DNA of 64,000 nt from an uncultured Alphaproteobacteria bacterium (GTDB lineage Bacteria > Pseudomonadota > Alphaproteobacteria > Methylaequorales > Methylaequoraceae): NCBI GenBank assembly GCA_902522465.1, contig CABYVV010000004.1, positions 1 to 64,000 on the forward strand, written 5' to 3'. Positions 60,770-64,000 of this stretch are shown here, in pieces. Both the position numbers and the translations under genes were made by a program. Numbering within the stretch: position 1 is the first letter of the stretch; each line of letters opens with the position of its first letter. Under the pieces are notes generated by a model. The model saw only the letters and a list, made by a program, of their open reading frames with translations, ran no database searches and had not been told where the DNA came from.

Positions 60770-61633
60770 CTCAAGATTTTTTTTCTTGGAATTTTCTTCC
60801 TCAAAAAAAATTATAAGATTTTTTAAAGAGTCATGAAGAGTAAATTTTTTTTCTAAAAAAAAATTCACTGGCAAGACTTTTATTACAGAGTTGGTAAGAA
60901 ACATACTATCATAATGGTTCAGGCAATCTTTCTTTATATTTATTTCTTTGATTTTATCAAAAAACATATTGCTTTTTTCAATTACGACTTGTCTCATAAT
61001 ACCTTTAATTCCTCCTTTTGTAATTTTTGGTGTAAATAAAATGTTTTCTTTAATAAAGAAAATATTTGTCATAGTCCCCTCTATTAAGTTATTTTTTGAA
61101 TCACAGAGAATGCCTTCATAATATTCGTCCCCCCATTCTGATCGTGCCATGACAGAGTCCAATCTATTTAAATGTTTTAATCCTGCAATTTGACTATTTT
61201 CGGAAATTGGAGATTTACAGTATTTAACTTTTATAATATTTTTGCTAAAATTTGATTTTTGACTATGAAAACATAAGAAAACAATTGAAGGAGAAATTTG
61301 TTTTTCAAATTTATATCCTCTTCCTCCAACTCCTCTTGAAATAATTACCTTTAAAATACCGTTATTCCATCCATTGCTAACCGCCTTATTTAAAATTTCT
61401 TTTTTATATTCATTTAATATTCTTAAACTTGGTGTTTTTATTTTCATTATTGAGCAACCATATCTAATTCTTTCTATATGTCTGTTCCAAAATTCAACTC
61501 CCACATTTTTTTCATTTTCAAGGTAGCACCACGACATTGTTTCAAACAATCCGTCACCATATGATAGGCCCCGGTCCAAAACAGATACTTTATTTGTAAA
61601 TTTTCCGTTTATAAGAGAAATATAATCATTCAT
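60761..61633 (-). CDS. pabC: class IV aminotransferase, likely 4-amino-4-deoxychorismate lyase
   Basis: VLDRGLSYGDGLFETM, AGLKHLNRLDSVMARSEW, EGTMTNIFFIKENILFTPKITKGGIKGIMRQVVIE; adjacent to pabB. Confidence 0.88.
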   Translation of the reverse strand: MNDYISLINGKFTNKVSVLDRGLSYGDGLFETMSWCYLENEKNVGVEFWNRHIERIRYGCSIMKIKTPSLRILNEYKKEILNKAVSNGWNNGILKVIISRGVGGRGYKFEKQISPSIVFLCFHSQKSNFSKNIIKVKYCKSPISENSQIAGLKHLNRLDSVMARSEWGDEYYEGILCDSKNNLIEGTMTNIFFIKENILFTPKITKGGIKGIMRQVVIEKSNMFFDKIKEINIKKDCLNHYDSMFLTNSVIKVLPVNFFLEKKFTLHDSLKNLIIFFEEENSKKKNLELL

Positions 61634-63023
61634 GTTTAAATGAACCTACTGCTTTCAGCATTCCATTAGCTTTAGCTTCTGTTTCTAGTGTTTCATTTCT
61701 TGGAACTGAATCAGCAACTATTCCTCCTCCAGCTCGAAAAAAAAGATCATCTTTTTCCTTTAATATTGTTCTTATTAAAATATTCATGTCCATATCACCG
61801 TTATGATTTACATATCCGAATGAACCTGTGTAGGGACCTCTTCCTTGTTGCTCTATTTCTCCTAAGATTTCCATACATCTAACTTTAGGACATCCAGTTA
61901 TGGTACCACCAGGAAAAACTGATCGAATAACGTCACCTGGATTTACGTTTTTTTTTTTTTCTCCGCTAATATTAGATACAATATGATGAACGTGTGCGTA
62001 AGTTTCGATTGTCATCATTTCATCTACTCGTACACTACCAGGTATGCAAACCTTGGAAATATCATTTCTTTCTAAATCAACTAACATTAAATGTTCTGCT
62101 TTCTCTTTGTCTGAATTAATAAGTTCTTTTGTTAATTCAATATCCATTAACCCAGACACTCCTCGTGGTCTAGTTCCCGCAATGGGTCTGGTCTGAATGT
62201 GACTGCCTTTTATAGAAACCAATCTTTCAGGAGAAGAACTTATTATTGAGCTATTTTCATATTTTACTAAACCGGCAAATGGTGATGGGTTTGTATTTCT
62301 TAATTTCCTATAAATATCAATATCAGAGATACCGTCACCAACTTTGAATCTCCACAATCTTGACAAATTTGCCTGAAATATTTCACCTTGGAAAATATAA
62401 TCTATACATGATTTTACTTGTTTCTGGTGTTCATCTGAACTTCCTTTGGAGTGAATCTTAATAGATCCTTTAGTTTTTTCACTATCTAATGAGCTATTCA
62501 TATTTTCGAGATCTGCTTCCATTTCATCAATATCATCAAAGCAATCTTCTTTATCAGTGATAAGGATCATATTTCTGTCAACATGATTATAAATTATTGC
62601 TGAATGAACCCTAGCCGCAAATGCATCTGGAAGTGAATAAGGAGATTCAGGTATATTTAAAGATTTTTCGATTTCTTTGGCAATTTCATATCCTAAATAA
62701 AGAAACCATCCTCCACAGAAAGGGAGATCTTTTTCTCGGTATCTAGTATTATTTTGGAATACCTTATTTGATTTCCATAAATCATTAAATTTGTTAAGGA
62801 AGTTAATCCTATTTTTGTCTTTTTTTAAAATAATATTTGGTTTGTAGAAAATGATGGAATTGGAATTCTGATTGTTACCTCTTGATGAACTTTCCAAAAA
62901 AAAAGGATATTTTTTTGGATTTTCTTGAATCAGATTTGTTAATTCAAAAGTATCTTTATTTCCAAGTTCAATTATTAGTCCTTGCCATCCAACACCCTTA
63001 ATTTTTTTTTTTAAAAATTTCAT
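61626..63023 (-). CDS. pabB: aminodeoxychorismate synthase component I
   Basis: [75 protein letters not shown]. Confidence 0.93.
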   Translation of the reverse strand: MKFLKKKIKGVGWQGLIIELGNKDTFELTNLIQENPKKYPFFLESSSRGNNQNSNSIIFYKPNIILKKDKNRINFLNKFNDLWKSNKVFQNNTRYREKDLPFCGGWFLYLGYEIAKEIEKSLNIPESPYSLPDAFAARVHSAIIYNHVDRNMILITDKEDCFDDIDEMEADLENMNSSLDSEKTKGSIKIHSKGSSDEHQKQVKSCIDYIFQGEIFQANLSRLWRFKVGDGISDIDIYRKLRNTNPSPFAGLVKYENSSIISSSPERLVSIKGSHIQTRPIAGTRPRGVSGLMDIELTKELINSDKEKAEHLMLVDLERNDISKVCIPGSVRVDEMMTIETYAHVHHIVSNISGEKKKNVNPGDVIRSVFPGGTITGCPKVRCMEILGEIEQQGRGPYTGSFGYVNHNGDMDMNILIRTILKEKDDLFFRAGGGIVADSVPRNETLETEAKANGMLKAVGSFKHE

Positions 63024-63102
63024 AAATATATTTGTAATTTAATGTTTAATTATTATATTCCATCTTTTATACTAATTAATTAAAGCTTTAAAGTAAGAAA
63101 AT

Positions 63103-64000
63103 ATGTTTCACACAATTGTAATAGGAGGAGGGTGTCTGGGTGCTTCAGCAGCAGTTTCTCTTCAAAGAAAATTAAACAAAGAGGGCAAATCTGAAAAAGT
63201 TTGTTTAGTCGAAAAAGCGGTATTATGTGCTGCTGAATCTTCCAGACATTCTGGAATAGTTAGGTCGGCAAATGCTGATCCAGATGCTTCGGTCATGGCC
63301 TCCATTTCTTCTTCGATGTGGAGAGATTTATCAAAAGTTTGGGGAATTAAGATGGAAATCGACGAGTTCGGGGCAATTTGGATAGCTAAAAAAAATTCTG
63401 ATGGAGAAAACCCTGCTTGGCATGAATTGTCAGAAAGAATGAAAAAAATAGACCTTACTTTTCAAGAAATTGACACATCCTCGGCAACTGAAAAGTGTGG
63501 AGACACATTGCTCACTGATAAAGATGAATCTTACTTTTACGAGCCAGATGCATTTCAACTTGATCCAAGTATACTAAGGTCAACCCTTTATGATGCTATA
63601 GACCAAAACGGTGTTGAATTAATGGAGAAAACTGAGGTTGACGCAATCCTTACCAAAGGTAATGAGATTGTTGGTCTCACAACTAACAACGGTAAGATCG
63701 ATGCCAAAAATTTCGTTAATGCTACCGGTGCGTGGAGTTCTCAATTATTCTCAAAAATTGGTCTTAAGATACCTGTAACTATCGAACCAGTATCTGTTGT
63801 TAATTGGATGGAGAGTCCTCGACAAATTAAATATGAATACCCGATCATAGCCGATTATACAAATCTTTGTTATTTTCGCTCATGGAGAGGAAATAAAATG
63901 CATGCTCATCAACCTAGAAAAAGATCGGTGTATGAAATAGCAAAAAACTTTCTAAACGACCTTACTTCAGTAAATGGTGGTGAGTATTTAAATGAACCAA
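63103..64000 (+). CDS. FAD-dependent oxidoreductase of the D-amino acid/glycine oxidase (DAO) family, truncated by window end
   Basis: MFHTIVIGGGCLGASAAVSLQRKLN, SRHSGIVRSANADPDASVMA, NFVNATGAWSSQLFSKIGLKIPVTIEPVS; open to window end, so absent from the ORF track. Confidence 0.85.
   Translation, partial: MFHTIVIGGGCLGASAAVSLQRKLNKEGKSEKVCLVEKAVLCAAESSRHSGIVRSANADPDASVMASISSSMWRDLSKVWGIKMEIDEFGAIWIAKKNSDGENPAWHELSERMKKIDLTFQEIDTSSATEKCGDTLLTDKDESYFYEPDAFQLDPSILRSTLYDAIDQNGVELMEKTEVDAILTKGNEIVGLTTNNGKIDAKNFVNATGAWSSQLFSKIGLKIPVTIEPVSVVNWMESPRQIKYEYPIIADYTNLCYFRSWRGNKMHAHQPRKRSVYEIAKNFLNDLTSVNGGEYLNEP

Noticed and set aside
1-64000. CRISPR arrays, toxin-antitoxin pairs, restriction-modification or phage-defence cassette
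   Set aside because: No regularly spaced repeats, cas-like, integrase, transposase, terminase or recognisable defence protein seen on either strand; the lone HNH gene belongs to a common housekeeping-like family.

Overview
AT-rich bacterial chromosome segment, most likely from a marine alphaproteobacterium (inferred from gene content and synteny: Coq7, CarD, FdxA, the Suv3-like helicase, a ccm system I cluster, and an ethylmalonyl-CoA/ETF block). Almost all of the window is dense protein-coding sequence. Left to right: (i) a ccr-mcd-HIG1-adenosyltransferase-etfBA operon (ethylmalonyl-CoA pathway); (ii) a small decay zone with a truncated alpha/beta-hydrolase fragment and an HNH gene frameshifted in a poly-T run; (iii) coq7/dsbB; (iv) a surface-glycan type region (FkbM and other methyltransferases, DegT aminotransferase, cupin, epimerase, glycosyltransferases, and an alkaline-phosphatase-superfamily/GDPD pair) ending at tRNA-Leu(CAA); (v) a 1.5-kb insert bounded by a second, partial copy of the tRNA-Leu 3' half, which looks like an att-type direct repeat; (vi) an orphan FliB-like gene, ybbA/ybbP/tesA, lldP, SemiSWEET, an unusual tethered MlaC-like protein, gmd-manC and gltBD; (vii) tandem PagL-like genes reading into tRNA-Arg(CCT); (viii) M48 protease, carD, fdxA, helicase, acnA, the complete ccmABCDEFGHI cluster, and pabC/pabB. 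I saw no CRISPR array, rRNA, integrase, transposase or prophage gene. The strongest unexplained signals are the tRNA-Leu repeat-bounded insert, the orphan FliB gene, the tethered MlaC-like protein and the phosphatase/GDPD pair. I did not find a clearly new multi-gene system.
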